64,000 nt of DNA, from positions 3,712,001 to 3,776,000 of the forward strand of contig ATWD01000001.1 of the NCBI GenBank assembly GCA_000421065.1, written 5' to 3'. Each line of letters opens with the position of its first letter. Position 1 is the first letter of the stretch. The notes beneath the pieces are model-generated. The model did no database searches. It had not been told where the DNA came from and saw nothing but the letters and a program-made list of their open reading frames with translations. Both the position numbers and the translations under genes were made by a program. The stretch comes from Acidobacteriaceae bacterium TAA 166. GTDB taxonomy: Bacteria > Acidobacteriota > Terriglobia > Terriglobales > Acidobacteriaceae. Shown here one piece after another: positions 1-9,166 of the stretch.

Positions 1-2
1 CC

Positions 3-1286
3 GATGACTTTCATCTCGATATCAATACGCAACAGAACTACTGGCTTGCTGAAGTGGGGAACCTATCTGAGTGCCAGATGCCGGTCTTCGACTTCGTCGA
101 CCGGATGCGATTTGCCGGGCGATCGGTCGCAGAGGAGATGTACGGCGCTTCAGGCTGGGTGTGTCATGTCGTGACCAATCCATGGGGTTATTCTGCACCG
201 GGATGGGGATTGGGATGGGGACTCTTTCCCACCGGAGGATTGTGGCTCAGTCTTCAGTTATGGGAGCATTATCAATTTACAGCGGACCGGAAGTTTCTCG
301 CCGAGCGTGTCTATCCTGTATTTAAAGAAGCGGCTGAGTTCTTCCTTGCGTACATGGTGAAGCATCCGAAACATGGCTGGCTTATTACCGGACCCGCTGT
401 CTCACCGGAGAACTCGTTCATTGCTTCTGATGGCAGTCATTGTTCGGAGTCGATGGGGCCCACTTGCGATCGTGTGCTGGTCTTCGCGCTGCTGAATGCT
501 TGTGTCGAGGCAACGAAGACTCTCGGGCTCGATCCTGAATTTAGAGCACGCGCTCAGGACGCTTTGAATTTGTTGCCTCCATTTCAAATCGGAAAACACG
601 GTCAGATTCAGGAGTGGCTTGAGGATTTTGAGGAAGCCAATCCAGGGCATCGACATACCTCGCACCTGCTAGCTCTCTATCCTGAGCGGCAGATCTCGCC
701 AGAGAAGACGCCGCAGCTCGCACAGGCGGCACGCATTACGCTCGAGCGTCGTATCAGTCAACCGACGTGGGAAGATTCAGAATGGTCCAGGGCCAATATG
801 GTGAACTTTTATGCGAGGCTGTTTGATGGAGACTCCGCGCACAAACACCTCCTTGGTTTACTCTCTCATGCGACCGAGAGCTCGTTGTTGACCTATTCGC
901 GCGGTGGCGTCGCTGGCGCTGAGAGTAATATCTTTGCGCTGGATGGAAATACGGCTGGAGCCGCGGGGATTGCAGAGATGTTGATGCAGTCGCAGCCGGT
1001 TGAGATTTATCTCTTGCCCGCGTTGCCTTCCGCATGGCCGTCGGGTGAAATCAGTGGAATCTGCGCTCGAGGAGCTGTCGAAGTTGGGATTACGTGGAAA
1101 GATGGAGAACTTGTCTCTGCCATTTTCTTTCCAAAACACTCGCATATACGGCGTGTGCGGTATGGTGCGGCGACGATTGAACTCCATCTGGTCGGCGGTC
1201 AAAAGACGTCGGTCTATCGTCGAGATTTTCGAGGCTCCGGACCGCATCAAGCATGGTTCAGAGAGGCGAAGGAGGGGAATGCCTAA
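3..1286 (+). CDS. GH95 alpha-L-fucosidase, 3' part
   Basis: Open from the window edge; the reading frame runs back through codon 3-5, so the GTG at 54 is not a true start. The N-terminal catalytic-domain part and any signal peptide lie outside. Visible family motifs are DINTQQNYWLAEVGNLSE at the left edge, SPENSF, HRHTSHLLALYPER and EWSRANMVNFYARL, all typical of glycoside hydrolase family 95 (alpha-L-fucosidases or alpha-L-galactosidases acting on plant or host glycans). The SPEN glutamate is where I place the general acid, from memory of the family. The first position of the family N-x-N motif near the left edge is Asp here (D-I-N), which may affect specificity. The stop overlaps the next gene by 8 bases, so the two are probably co-transcribed. 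L-fucose catabolic genes lie about 7 kb downstream. Confidence 0.88.
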   Translation, partial: DDFHLDINTQQNYWLAEVGNLSECQMPVFDFVDRMRFAGRSVAEEMYGASGWVCHVVTNPWGYSAPGWGLGWGLFPTGGLWLSLQLWEHYQFTADRKFLAERVYPVFKEAAEFFLAYMVKHPKHGWLITGPAVSPENSFIASDGSHCSESMGPTCDRVLVFALLNACVEATKTLGLDPEFRARAQDALNLLPPFQIGKHGQIQEWLEDFEEANPGHRHTSHLLALYPERQISPEKTPQLAQAARITLERRISQPTWEDSEWSRANMVNFYARLFDGDSAHKHLLGLLSHATESSLLTYSRGGVAGAESNIFALDGNTAGAAGIAEMLMQSQPVEIYLLPALPSAWPSGEISGICARGAVEVGITWKDGELVSAIFFPKHSHIRRVRYGAATIELHLVGGQKTSVYRRDFRGSGPHQAWFREAKEGNA

Positions 1287-1986
1287 GTTACGTTCAGTTG
1301 TTGTCGCCATGATTTTTGGCGCATTCATATTTCCGTTCTTGTCAATGAACCTGTTAGCTCAATCCAAGGACTCGAGACCGGAAGAGATCGAGTGGACGTG
1401 GGAGGTTCGACCTGTTCATTCGGATCCTAAGCTGCCGAATGTGCTTCTGGTTGGCGATTCCATTACCCGCAACTACTATCCCGAAGTCAAACGGATACTG
1501 GCGGATGTAGCAAATGTTTATCTCTTTGCGGCTTCCACTAGCTTGGGAGATCCTCGCTTGAACCGGCAGTTGAAAGATTTCGCCGCGCTCGAGGGAGTGC
1601 AATTTTCCGTGGTGCACTTCAATAACGGCATGCATGGATGGGAATACTCCGAACCGGAGTATGAAGGCGCGTTTCCGAGCTATCTCTCAACGTTGCACGC
1701 AATTGCCCCAAGTGCGATTTTTATCTGGGCCACGACTACTCCCGTTAAGAAAGATAATTCTCCCGGCGCTACCAATCTGCGTGTTGAGGCAAGAAATGAG
1801 CTCGCACAAAAGATCATGGTTGCGGCTTCGATTCCCATCGATGATCAGCATGAGTTGATGACGCATCATTCGGATCTTTATGAGGATAACGTTCATTTCA
1901 ACTCGTCTGGAGCTGCGGTTCAAGGACAACAAACAGCGAGATTAATAAGGAAAAGTCTGCAAAAAGAGGGGACCGGGGCAAAATGA
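1279..1986 (+). CDS. secreted SGNH/GDSL-type esterase
   Basis: 235 residues from the ATG at 1279, chosen because GGAGGGG lies just upstream and a clear signal peptide follows (basic MPKLR, then a hydrophobic stretch ending ...LLAQ). SGNH-hydrolase marks are VLLVGDSIT (nucleophile Ser in GDS, about residues 53-61), an Asn/Gly-rich block HFNNGMHGW, and the C-terminal DNVHFNSSG that supplies the Asp-x-x-His pair. Family members deacylate sugars or lipids. The 8-base overlap with the GH95 gene suggests it removes acetyl groups from the same fucosylated polysaccharide; that role is inference. The frame also extends upstream inside the GH95 gene, but that part has no signal sequence or ribosome site. 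Confidence 0.8.
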   Translation: MPKLRSVVVAMIFGAFIFPFLSMNLLAQSKDSRPEEIEWTWEVRPVHSDPKLPNVLLVGDSITRNYYPEVKRILADVANVYLFAASTSLGDPRLNRQLKDFAALEGVQFSVVHFNNGMHGWEYSEPEYEGAFPSYLSTLHAIAPSAIFIWATTTPVKKDNSPGATNLRVEARNELAQKIMVAASIPIDDQHELMTHHSDLYEDNVHFNSSGAAVQGQQTARLIRKSLQKEGTGAK

Positions 1987-2179
1987 AGAGAGCTTGATGT
2001 TTGAGGGGCTTGCCGGAGTGGATGATGAGGGTGGGTTTTGCGGAGCCTGTGTAATAACCCTAACCCAAGCGACGGTCTACGGCGCGGCCAGCAGGATGTG
2101 GTCCTGCGCGAAGGCAGAGAGAAGAAGGGGCGAGTGCGGTTCCGAGGTAACTTCCCTTTCGGCTTCGAAGCCAATAGCT

Positions 2180-2511
2180 GACGCTCATATAAGTCGGCGA
2201 AATTTTTTGTGGCTCTTTCAGTTCCTGGATTCTTGGGTGGTCGCAACCGGACCCGCATCTCCGCTTCGCGCCGCTGTTCCAGTGCAGGTAAGCATTGATC
2301 GCACGGATAGTAGCGTTACAACCCGTTGCCTTGCGGCCACGTCACGCATTTTGATGACGGTTTCGAGGAGTTGATCTTGTGAGGGGGACGAACAGGGAAG
2401 CCATCGAAGGCTCTCCCGGTACCACTGAATCGTTGCCGCTGAGACGTTGTGAAGGTAGTGTCGTTCAAGGATGGACTGCTCAAATCGCTCTTCCATGTTT
2501 TCTCCACACAA
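2180..2511 (-). pseudogene. tyrosine recombinase/phage integrase remnant
   Basis: Reading leftward from the start at 2511, the first frame gives an integrase N-terminal SAM-like domain (ERHYLHNVSAATIQWYRESL, then LLETVIKMR). At about 2342-2346 the frame must shift by one base; the continuation reads RGRKATGCNATIRAINAYLH followed by HPRIQELKEPQ, the expected next segment of the domain. A single lost base after ATG CGT GA explains it. Similarity fades by about 2180 and no catalytic R...HxxR...Y domain follows, so the gene is both frameshifted and truncated. It begins 40 bases past the 3' end of tRNA-Pro and reads away from it, the classic place for the integrase of a tRNA-targeting element. Clearly non-functional. 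Confidence 0.8.
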
Positions 2512-2550
2512 GGATGCAGAATGCTAGAGAAAATCACGTAAGTTATTGAT

Positions 2551-2627
<77 letters not shown>

Positions 2628-2755
2628 ACGATGTGGTGAGTGGCCGGGCGCGCTCCATACTGCTTGGCCATGGGCGGATTCGGGATCGCCACAGGATTCT
2701 GCCTCGAGGAAGCGCTCCTTCCGACTGATTTAGTTTAGCAGACTTTTAGGATCGG

Positions 2756-2785
2756 TTGCGGGAGGAGCGGTTCGGCTTCTATACT
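2756..2785 (+). promoter_or_regulatory. candidate promoter of cysDNH
   Basis: TTGCGG (2756-2761), an 18-base spacer and TATACT (2780-2785) resemble a housekeeping promoter about 200 bases before cysD. The 355-base stretch from tRNA-Pro to cysD holds no convincing gene; besides this site I see only the paired repeats at 2816-2879. Confidence 0.4.
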
Positions 2786-2815
2786 TCAAGGAATGGCCTT
2801 CTCTATCCAAGGCGC

Positions 2816-2879
2816 CTGTTGTTGCTGGATTCTCCCGTATCCGGTCGCGCGCTGTTGTTGATAGACACTCCCGCTATCC
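2816..2879 (+). repeat. two imperfect direct repeats in cysD leader
   Basis: CTGTTGTTGCTGGATTCTCC at 2816 and CTGTTGTTGATAGACACTCC at 2852 begin two 27-28 base copies with a 36-base period, ending TATCC in each. As RNA each copy can form a small hairpin showing CUCCCG in the loop (GGAT/ATCC in the first, GATAG/CTATC in the second). Possible regulator or RNA element; function unknown. Confidence 0.5.
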
Positions 2880-2982
2880 TCTCCTTCTTCCCGCATCGCA
2901 TTTTTGATGGATCGAATTGTTGGTCCTTAAATCGAATCTTCCAGGAACTTCTTTATTCGGAGATTCCAAAGGTGACCCCTCC

Positions 2983-3924
2983 ATGACCCAGGCAACGGCT
3001 CTAGAAACGGATACAACTCTAACCCCGGCGAGGCTGAATCATCTTCAGGCTCTCGAGGCCGAGAGCATCTCCATTCTCCGCGAAGCCGTAGCCGAATTCG
3101 CTCGGCCTGTGATGCTGTACTCCATCGGAAAAGACTCGAGCGTCATGCTACGGCTCGCACAGAAGGCCTTTTACCCGGGGAAGATCCCATTCCCCCTCCT
3201 CCATGTGGATACCAGCTACAAGTTTCCCGAGATGATTGCATTCCGCGATGCCTATACCAAGGAGATCGGCGCGGAACTGATCGTGCATCGCAATGAAGAG
3301 GCGATCGCCGCCGGCGCCAACCCTTATACGTTGGGAACGCAGAACTGCTGCGGTCTGTTGAAGACGCGCAGCCTTCTCGACGCTTTGGCGGAAGGCGGCT
3401 TCGATGCGGCTTTCGGCGGAGCCCGACGCGACGAGGAGAAGAGCCGCGCAAAGGAGCGTGTATACAGCTTCCGCGATCAGGCAGGACAGTGGGATCCTAA
3501 GAACCAACGACCTGAGTTGTGGAATCTCTATAACTCAAGGCTGCGCAAGGGCGAGAGCATTCGCGTCTTTCCGCTGTCGAATTGGACCGAGCTCGATATC
3601 TGGCTGTACCTGTATGCGGAGAAGATTCCTATCGTGCCCTTGTACTTCGCCAAGGAGAGGCCATTGATCACACGCGGCGGCCAGATGACCCTGGTACATA
3701 ACGGTATGAAGCTGTTGCCCGGGGAAGAGGTTCGCACCGAGAAGGTGAGAATGCGCTCGTTGGGCTGCCTGCCTTGCACAGGCGCGATGCGCAGCGAGGC
3801 GGATACGCTGCCGAAGATCATCGAAGAGCTGCTGACCTTCCGTAGAAGCGAGCGTGAGAACCGCGCCATCGACCATGACGAAGAGGGATCGATGGAAGTA
3901 AAGAAGCGGGAGGGCTACTTCTAA
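2983..3924 (+). CDS. cysD: sulfate adenylyltransferase subunit 2
   Basis: 313 residues from ATG 2983 (AAGGTG 8 bases upstream; the longer in-frame TTG start at 2917 adds unrelated sequence). It is the small subunit of ATP sulfurylase, making APS from sulfate and ATP in the cytoplasm together with the CysN GTPase. The PP-loop [10 protein letters not shown] is at about residues 47-56, followed by [28 protein letters not shown] and [11 protein letters not shown], all family hallmarks. Length matches CysD (about 300). First gene of a tightly packed cysDNH operon: its stop TAA shares the A with the cysN start ATG. Confidence 0.96.
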   Translation: MTQATALETDTTLTPARLNHLQALEAESISILREAVAEFARPVMLYSIGKDSSVMLRLAQKAFYPGKIPFPLLHVDTSYKFPEMIAFRDAYTKEIGAELIVHRNEEAIAAGANPYTLGTQNCCGLLKTRSLLDALAEGGFDAAFGGARRDEEKSRAKERVYSFRDQAGQWDPKNQRPELWNLYNSRLRKGESIRVFPLSNWTELDIWLYLYAEKIPIVPLYFAKERPLITRGGQMTLVHNGMKLLPGEEVRTEKVRMRSLGCLPCTGAMRSEADTLPKIIEELLTFRRSERENRAIDHDEEGSMEVKKREGYF

Positions 3925-5567
3925 TGGACACAGTTGCGACAACCAACTTCGAGGAATTCCTTGACGTTCACCTGGCGCAGGAACTGCTGCGGTTTACCAC
4001 TGCCGGCAGCGTGGACGACGGCAAGAGCACATTGATCGGGCGCCTGCTCCACGACACCAAGAGCGTCTACGAGGATCAGCTGGCGGCCGTGAAGAAGAGC
4101 CGTGTCAATCGTGCCGCAAACGGACATGTCGATCTCTCCTTGTTGACTGATGGCCTGAAAGCCGAACGCGAACAGGGCATCACCATCGACGTGGCTTATC
4201 GCTACTTTTCAACTTCACGTCGCAAGTTCATCATCGCCGACACGCCCGGACACGAGCAGTACACCCGCAATATGGCGACCGGCGCCTCCACCGCCGATGT
4301 CGCCGTGGTGCTGATCGATGCGAAGGCCTTTCTGCGCGAAGGGAAGTTGCTGCCGCAATCGCGCCGGCACACATATATCGCATCGCTTTTGGGGATTCCG
4401 CATGTCGTAGCCGCAGTCAACAAGATGGACCTGGTGGGCTACGCGCAGGAAAGCTTCCGCGCAATCCGCAAGGAGTTTGTAGAGTTCGCCTCAAAACTCG
4501 GACTGAAGAGCGTGACCGTAATTCCTGTCAGTGCGCTTGAGGGAGATAATGTGGTGACCCCCAGCAGGGCAATGTCGTGGTACGACGGCCCAACGCTGCT
4601 CGAGTTTCTGGAGACGGTTCCCTTAGCGGTGGCCAATCACAATGATCCTCTGCGATTTCCCGTGCAGCTGGTTCAGCGTCCCGATGCGAACTTCCGTGGA
4701 TTTTCAGGCCAGGTGGCTCGCGGAGTTCTGCGCGCGGGCGACCGAGTTTTGGCGCTGCCCTCACGTCGCGAGTCTACAGTCAAGCGAATCGTAACCTGGG
4801 ACGGAGACCTCCACGTGGCGGCGTATCCGCAAAGCGTGACGGTGGAGCTTGAGGACGAGATCGACCTGAGCCGCGGCGAGATGCTGGTTTCGGCGGCAGA
4901 CGCAGAGCATGGTTTGCCCGAGATTACTCGACGGCTGCGCGCGATGGTGGTGTGGATGCACGAGGAAGCCCTGGTCGTGGGACGCACCTACATCGTCAAA
5001 CACACGACCCGCACAGTAAGGGCAACGGTCAAGTCAATTCGATATCGCGTCGATGTCGGCTCGCTCGACCACGTGCAGGCCGATCGGCTGGCGATGAACG
5101 AGATCGCCGAGGTAGAACTCGAGACGAGCTTGCCCTTGTTCTTCGACGCTTACTCCGAGAGCCGTTCTACCGGCTCGCTGATCCTGATCGATGGCCTGAC
5201 CAATGCGACCATCGGTGCGGGAATGATCGTCGGCACGGTTGAGAGCGGAGCAGGCGAGAACGAGCAGGCCACGCTGGTGCTGGTGCCGGGAAGAGCAGCC
5301 CTTGCAGAACGGGTTCGCGATGCGCTCGAGGCTCGCGGCCATCGCGCAGTCGTCATCGACGATGCCCTCATCTCCGACGATGCGTTCGTGGCGGTAGTGC
5401 GGGCACTGGAACTTGCCGGCGTCGCGGCTATCTCCTCGCGCGCGCTCTTCCCCGAGCGGCTCGCTGAGGTGACGCGCTCGATCCAGGGCTTTGCCGCAGG
5501 GGCGATCGTCTCTGGCGATGGAGTCGACGACGAAGAAGTAGTGAGACTTGCAGGAGTACGGACATGA
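3924..5567 (+). CDS. cysN: sulfate adenylyltransferase subunit 1 with decayed APS-kinase-like tail
   Basis: 547 residues. GTPase that drives APS synthesis by CysD. GTP-binding motifs are GSVDDGKSTLIGRLL (about 28-42), DTPGHEQYTRNM and NKMDL; EF-Tu-like barrels follow to about residue 440. Plain CysN is about 475 residues and the CysN-CysC fusion about 630; this one is in between. Residues about 447-530 can be aligned by eye with APS kinase: LVLVPGRAALAERVRDALEA sits where the P-loop strand and helix would be, followed by ARGHRAVVIDD and VVRALELAGVAAISSRALFP (compare AGL-IVIVSFISPFRAER of CysC). The GxSGSGKST P-loop and the DGDN/R block are gone, so APS kinase activity is not expected. Starts on the cysD stop; overlaps cysH by 4 bases. 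Confidence 0.93.
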   Translation: MDTVATTNFEEFLDVHLAQELLRFTTAGSVDDGKSTLIGRLLHDTKSVYEDQLAAVKKSRVNRAANGHVDLSLLTDGLKAEREQGITIDVAYRYFSTSRRKFIIADTPGHEQYTRNMATGASTADVAVVLIDAKAFLREGKLLPQSRRHTYIASLLGIPHVVAAVNKMDLVGYAQESFRAIRKEFVEFASKLGLKSVTVIPVSALEGDNVVTPSRAMSWYDGPTLLEFLETVPLAVANHNDPLRFPVQLVQRPDANFRGFSGQVARGVLRAGDRVLALPSRRESTVKRIVTWDGDLHVAAYPQSVTVELEDEIDLSRGEMLVSAADAEHGLPEITRRLRAMVVWMHEEALVVGRTYIVKHTTRTVRATVKSIRYRVDVGSLDHVQADRLAMNEIAEVELETSLPLFFDAYSESRSTGSLILIDGLTNATIGAGMIVGTVESGAGENEQATLVLVPGRAALAERVRDALEARGHRAVVIDDALISDDAFVAVVRALELAGVAAISSRALFPERLAEVTRSIQGFAAGAIVSGDGVDDEEVVRLAGVRT

Positions 5568-6262
5568 GCGCAATCGATACGACGGTGGACTACGAGGCGT
5601 TGACTGCGGAAGAGTTGGTGGCGCAGGTGGCTGAGGCCGCAGCGAAGGGTTCAGTGTGCCTGACCTCCAGCTTTCAGACAGAGGACATGGTCGCCCTGCA
5701 CCTGTTGCGCAAGCATCTGGCTGACGTTCCCGTAATCTTCCTCGAGACGGGATATCACTTCGCCGAGGTGATCGCCTATCGCGATCGCATGGCGCGCGAG
5801 TGGGGGCTGAACCTGGTTAATGCAATGCCGGCGACGACCGTGAAGGAGTTCGAGGGGCAGTTTGGGAAGCTTCACATCGTCCAGCCCACGGCATGCTGCC
5901 AGGCGCGCAAAGTCGAGCCTTTGATGCGGTCACTCGAGCCCTTTGACTGGTGGTTTACCGGTCTGCGCAGGGAGCAATCGCCCACACGCGCAGGGCTCAA
6001 AAAGGTTGAAGATCACAGGACTCCTTCCGGCAAGCATCTCAAGAAGATCAGCGTGCTGGCCGATTGGAATTGGGCTCGCGTAATCGAGTATGCGGAGCGC
6101 GAGGGCATTCCCCAACTCGAGCTCTATGCGCGTGGCTACACCAGCATCGGATGCGAACCCTGCACCGTTATCCCTGAAGCAGGTGCCGACGCCCGCAGCG
6201 GCCGCTGGGGCGGAAAAAAACTGGAGTGCGGCATCCATACCTTCTCCGAAAAAGCTAGCTGA
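5564..6262 (+). CDS. cysH: assimilatory APS reductase (CysH family)
   Basis: 232 residues, ATG overlapping the cysN stop. Thioredoxin-dependent reductase making sulfite. Cys pairs C111-C112 (TACCQARK) and C197-x-x-C200 (GCEPCT) are the [4Fe-4S] ligands that mark APS-using enzymes, absent from E. coli-type PAPS reductases; the catalytic Cys is in ECGIH at about 221-225. PP-loop-like SSFQTEDM near residue 35-42 and FTGLRREQSPTRA complete the fold. APS specificity agrees with the neighbouring CysN having lost its kinase domain. No sulfite reductase gene is in the window. Confidence 0.95.
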   Translation: MSAIDTTVDYEALTAEELVAQVAEAAAKGSVCLTSSFQTEDMVALHLLRKHLADVPVIFLETGYHFAEVIAYRDRMAREWGLNLVNAMPATTVKEFEGQFGKLHIVQPTACCQARKVEPLMRSLEPFDWWFTGLRREQSPTRAGLKKVEDHRTPSGKHLKKISVLADWNWARVIEYAEREGIPQLELYARGYTSIGCEPCTVIPEAGADARSGRWGGKKLECGIHTFSEKAS

Positions 6263-6263
6263 A

Positions 6264-6287
6264 AGCCCGGGCAGGTAGGTCCGGGCT
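6264..6287. terminator. hairpin between cysH and sedolisin gene
   Basis: AGCCCGG/CCGGGCT arms around a 10-base loop, two bases after the cysH stop and between convergent genes. No U-run directly after, so a weak or stem-only terminator. Confidence 0.4.
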
Positions 6288-6306
6288 CCAAGAGATACGC
6301 TTTATT

Positions 6307-8040
6307 TCAACGAGAGCGCGACGGTCTCTTCTTTCCGTTGGCGGCTGTCTTCTTTACCCCCTTTATTCCCGACTTCTTGGCGCCCTTCTTCGTGGTCGTC
6401 TTTGTCGGTTTCTTTTTCGTGGCACTAGTTGAAGGGCTTACAACAGAGATCAATTTCGGCTCGCTGGGCGATCCGAGTCCTGTGCAGGCATCCCATCCCG
6501 CGGCGGCTTCAAACGCTCCGTTATTTCCCTCGGTGATGTCGTGAAACGCGGACTTCCCCTTCGCCGCATAGATCGCTGGCTGGAGAAAACCCGCTGGCTT
6601 GCCGTTCTGCTGGTTTGCCAGGGCAATCAGGCCTGCCCACAACGGAGCGACGGCGCTGGTCCCTCCAATCACCGCCGTTTCGCCATCCACCCGTATGCTG
6701 TAACCCGTCTCCGGATCGGCGTTGCCCGCAACATCGGGAACCCCGCGTCCTCCCGCTGAGCCGGGGGGCTTAGGAACCCCGGCACTGGATTGCCAGGAGG
6801 GCAGGGCAAAGACATCGCTGACGCCGCCCCCCGTCGCTCCTCCTCCGCTCGAATCGTTCCAAACCGTCTCCGAAGAAATCGTTCCATTGGAGCCTTCAAG
6901 CCGGGTACCGCCGCACGCCAGGACGTGAGGGCTCGAGGCAGGGAAGTCGACGTGGTTGCCGCCGTCGCTCACTCCATCGGAGGAGCCGCTATCTCCCGCG
7001 GCGACGGTAATGGTGATGCCGAGCGCCGCCGCAGACTGGCAGAAGGAGTCGAGCGCATTCATCGCTTGCGAAGTCCAGTTCGATTCGGCTGAGCCCCACG
7101 AGATGGAGACAACGCTGGGACTATACGTAGTGTCATGAATCGCCGCGCCGACGGCATCGATAAAGCCCTGGTCCGTATTAGGAGCGAAGTAGACCACCAC
7201 CCGGACGCCTGGAGCGACCGCGGCGGCGACCTCAATATCCAGCATCACCTCGCCATCGGCTCCGTTCGGATCACCCGGAGAGTTTTTGCCTCCCGACACC
7301 GGGACGGCTACGACCTTGGGAGCCTTGATCCCAAGTGACTTGAAATAAGCGGTGATGTCAGCTGCACGATATCCTCCTCCCAGCTCGATCAATCCGATCG
7401 TCTGTTGGGAAGCGTCAACGCCAGCAGGAAAACCATAGAGCTGGCCCACCTGATCGGGCGTGTACGAAGTTCCTCCACTTGCGTGAGGACGGGCGAATCC
7501 ATCCGCCTGCGCGCGCGCTGCAGCATCGCCACGGCCCGCGATGCGGAAGTGAGGCTGCGCCTGGGGCCGGTTATCCAGGCCCAGAACGGCGACGACATAA
7601 CCGGCCAACTCCTCTGGAAGCTGAATGCCTCCCTCTCGAACACGGCACGAGACGCCCTCGAGCGTCTTATTCCGCAACGTAACTCCAAAGGCGCGTTGCA
7701 GGTTGGCAACGGTTCCAGTAAGTTTCACCGTGCGGCGGCCAGGAGCCGGTGTCCCCGGCTGAATCGTGAGTCCAAACTCCTTGGCAAAGGCCCGAACCAG
7801 CCGGACGGCAACCGGGTCGGCGGCGTGGCTGGCGCGAAACTGCGCGCGCGTAAGCCGTTGACGGCCAGAGATATGCGCGGCCGCCAAAGCCCTCTTCCGT
7901 CGCACAATTACCGAGACCGTCGCCCGGGCGTTGGGAGAGGAGGGAACCTCGGAAGCCGAGGGAGCGGGAGCCTTTTCGCTGCCCGGGAGAAGAGTGCGAG
8001 GTTGATCGGAGAAGCGGGAAGAAGACTTACGGGGAGCCAT
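6307..8040 (-). CDS. sedolisin (S53) serine-carboxyl peptidase with lysine-rich tail
   Basis: 577 residues from ATG 8040 (GGAGGAA about 6 bases upstream; an in-frame TTG directly before is less likely). Pro-kumamolisin activation domain at about 45-165, catalytic domain at about 190-530. Catalytic residues are Glu264 and Asp268 (GEVMLDIEV), Asp350 (AAGDSGSSDG) and Ser462 (GGTSAVAPLWAGL); FHDITEG and AGWDACTGLGSP match the C-terminal calcium site. Acid-active endopeptidase, fitting an acid-soil bacterium. No ordinary signal peptide, as in some kumamolisins. Odd feature: the last 38 or so residues (from about 540) are a Lys/Thr/Ala tail (TKKKPTKTTTKKGAKK...) beyond the usual fold, similar in style to the tiny basic peptide at 33268-33342. 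Convergent with cysH, divergent from the fuconolactonase gene. Confidence 0.92.
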   Translation of the reverse strand: MAPRKSSSRFSDQPRTLLPGSEKAPAPSASEVPSSPNARATVSVIVRRKRALAAAHISGRQRLTRAQFRASHAADPVAVRLVRAFAKEFGLTIQPGTPAPGRRTVKLTGTVANLQRAFGVTLRNKTLEGVSCRVREGGIQLPEELAGYVVAVLGLDNRPQAQPHFRIAGRGDAAARAQADGFARPHASGGTSYTPDQVGQLYGFPAGVDASQQTIGLIELGGGYRAADITAYFKSLGIKAPKVVAVPVSGGKNSPGDPNGADGEVMLDIEVAAAVAPGVRVVVYFAPNTDQGFIDAVGAAIHDTTYSPSVVSISWGSAESNWTSQAMNALDSFCQSAAALGITITVAAGDSGSSDGVSDGGNHVDFPASSPHVLACGGTRLEGSNGTISSETVWNDSSGGGATGGGVSDVFALPSWQSSAGVPKPPGSAGGRGVPDVAGNADPETGYSIRVDGETAVIGGTSAVAPLWAGLIALANQQNGKPAGFLQPAIYAAKGKSAFHDITEGNNGAFEAAAGWDACTGLGSPSEPKLISVVSPSTSATKKKPTKTTTKKGAKKSGIKGVKKTAANGKKRPSRSR

Positions 8041-8209
8041 CAAATTCCTCCAGTTTGAGTGTGATGCTCAAACATGAGCCCAGGTACAAGGACTTAAGGC
8101 GGCATTATGCCATGTCCCATCGAGTTGTATAAAGAAAGCGAACTGCCAGGCCCCGTTTGGAACCTCGCACGAGCAGTATCCTTTGAGGATTGGAAGTATA
8201 GTTCTGAAT

Positions 8210-9088
8210 ATGATTGCAGAGGCGGGCAACGTGTCCGGACAAGTCGGCTCCGCAGTGACCCATCGGATCGATGCGCACCACCATCTCTGGCTCTACTCGC
8301 AGCAGGAGTACGGTTGGATCGACGAGACAATGGGGGAGCTGCGGCGGAACTTTCTCCCCGAGCATCTCGAGGCCGAGTTAAGCTCGGCCAAGATAGAGGG
8401 CTCGATCGTCGTACAGGCACGGCAAACCCTGGAGGAGACCTGTTGGCTCCTGGAGCTTGCCAGGCAGAGTAAGGCCATCCAGGGCGTCATAGGCTGGGCT
8501 CCGATCGCCGCACCGAACTTCGCCTCAGTCCTCGAGCAGCTCTCGAGTGAGGCCGGGCTCAAGGGGCTTCGGCACATCATTCAAGCCGAGCCCGACGATG
8601 ATTTCATCTTGCGCGAAGACTTCAATCGTGGCGTCCGCGCAATGCAGCCGAGCGGACTCGTCTATGACATCCTCATCTTCGAGCGTCATCTGCCCCAGAC
8701 GATCGAGTTTGTAGATCGGCATCCCAACCAGATCTTCGTGGTGGATCATATCGCCAAGCCACGAATTCGCGAGGCAGTGCTCGAGCCGTGGACCACGAAG
8801 ATGCGTGAGCTGGCCCGGCGCGAAAACGTCTTCTGTAAGATCTCAGGGCTCGTCACCGAGGCCGACTGGAAGCAATGGACCCCCGAGAGCCTTGCGCCTT
8901 ATCTCGATCGAGTGACCAAGGCCTTCGGCCCCCAGCGCCTGATGGCTGGCTCCGATTGGCCCGTCTGCCTGACAGCCTGCAAATATGCTCAATGGTTCGG
9001 CGTATTGGGACAATATTTTTCAGGCTTCAGCCAGCCGGAGCGCGAAGCCGTTTTTGGCGCCAATGCAGCGAGAATCTATCGCTTATAG
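8210..9088 (+). CDS. L-fuconolactonase-like amidohydrolase
   Basis: 292 residues from ATG 8210 (an in-frame TTG at 8183 would add nine residues). Metal-dependent hydrolase of the COG3618/amidohydrolase-2 type: DAHHHLWLY (about 21-29) gives the N-terminal HxH, VDHIAKP (about 178-184) a metal His, KISGL and MAGSDWPVCL (about 245-254) the last Asp. The family includes L-fuconolactone and related sugar-lactone hydrolases of oxidative fucose and rhamnose breakdown. The next gene, 78 bases on, is a FucP-type permease, which supports a fucose role; substrate is inferred. No fucose dehydrogenase is nearby. Confidence 0.82.
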   Translation: MIAEAGNVSGQVGSAVTHRIDAHHHLWLYSQQEYGWIDETMGELRRNFLPEHLEAELSSAKIEGSIVVQARQTLEETCWLLELARQSKAIQGVIGWAPIAAPNFASVLEQLSSEAGLKGLRHIIQAEPDDDFILREDFNRGVRAMQPSGLVYDILIFERHLPQTIEFVDRHPNQIFVVDHIAKPRIREAVLEPWTTKMRELARRENVFCKISGLVTEADWKQWTPESLAPYLDRVTKAFGPQRLMAGSDWPVCLTACKYAQWFGVLGQYFSGFSQPEREAVFGANAARIYRL

Positions 9089-9166
9089 ACCTCGCACGAG
9101 CCGAATCTGCGCTTCACAATGTAGGATTTCTCGCGAGAGAAAGAGAGACTCATCCACGGAGAACCA

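Noticed and set aside
1994..2374. 126-codon plus-strand frame
   Set aside because: Lies opposite the integrase remnant, has no ribosome site and an irregular translation.
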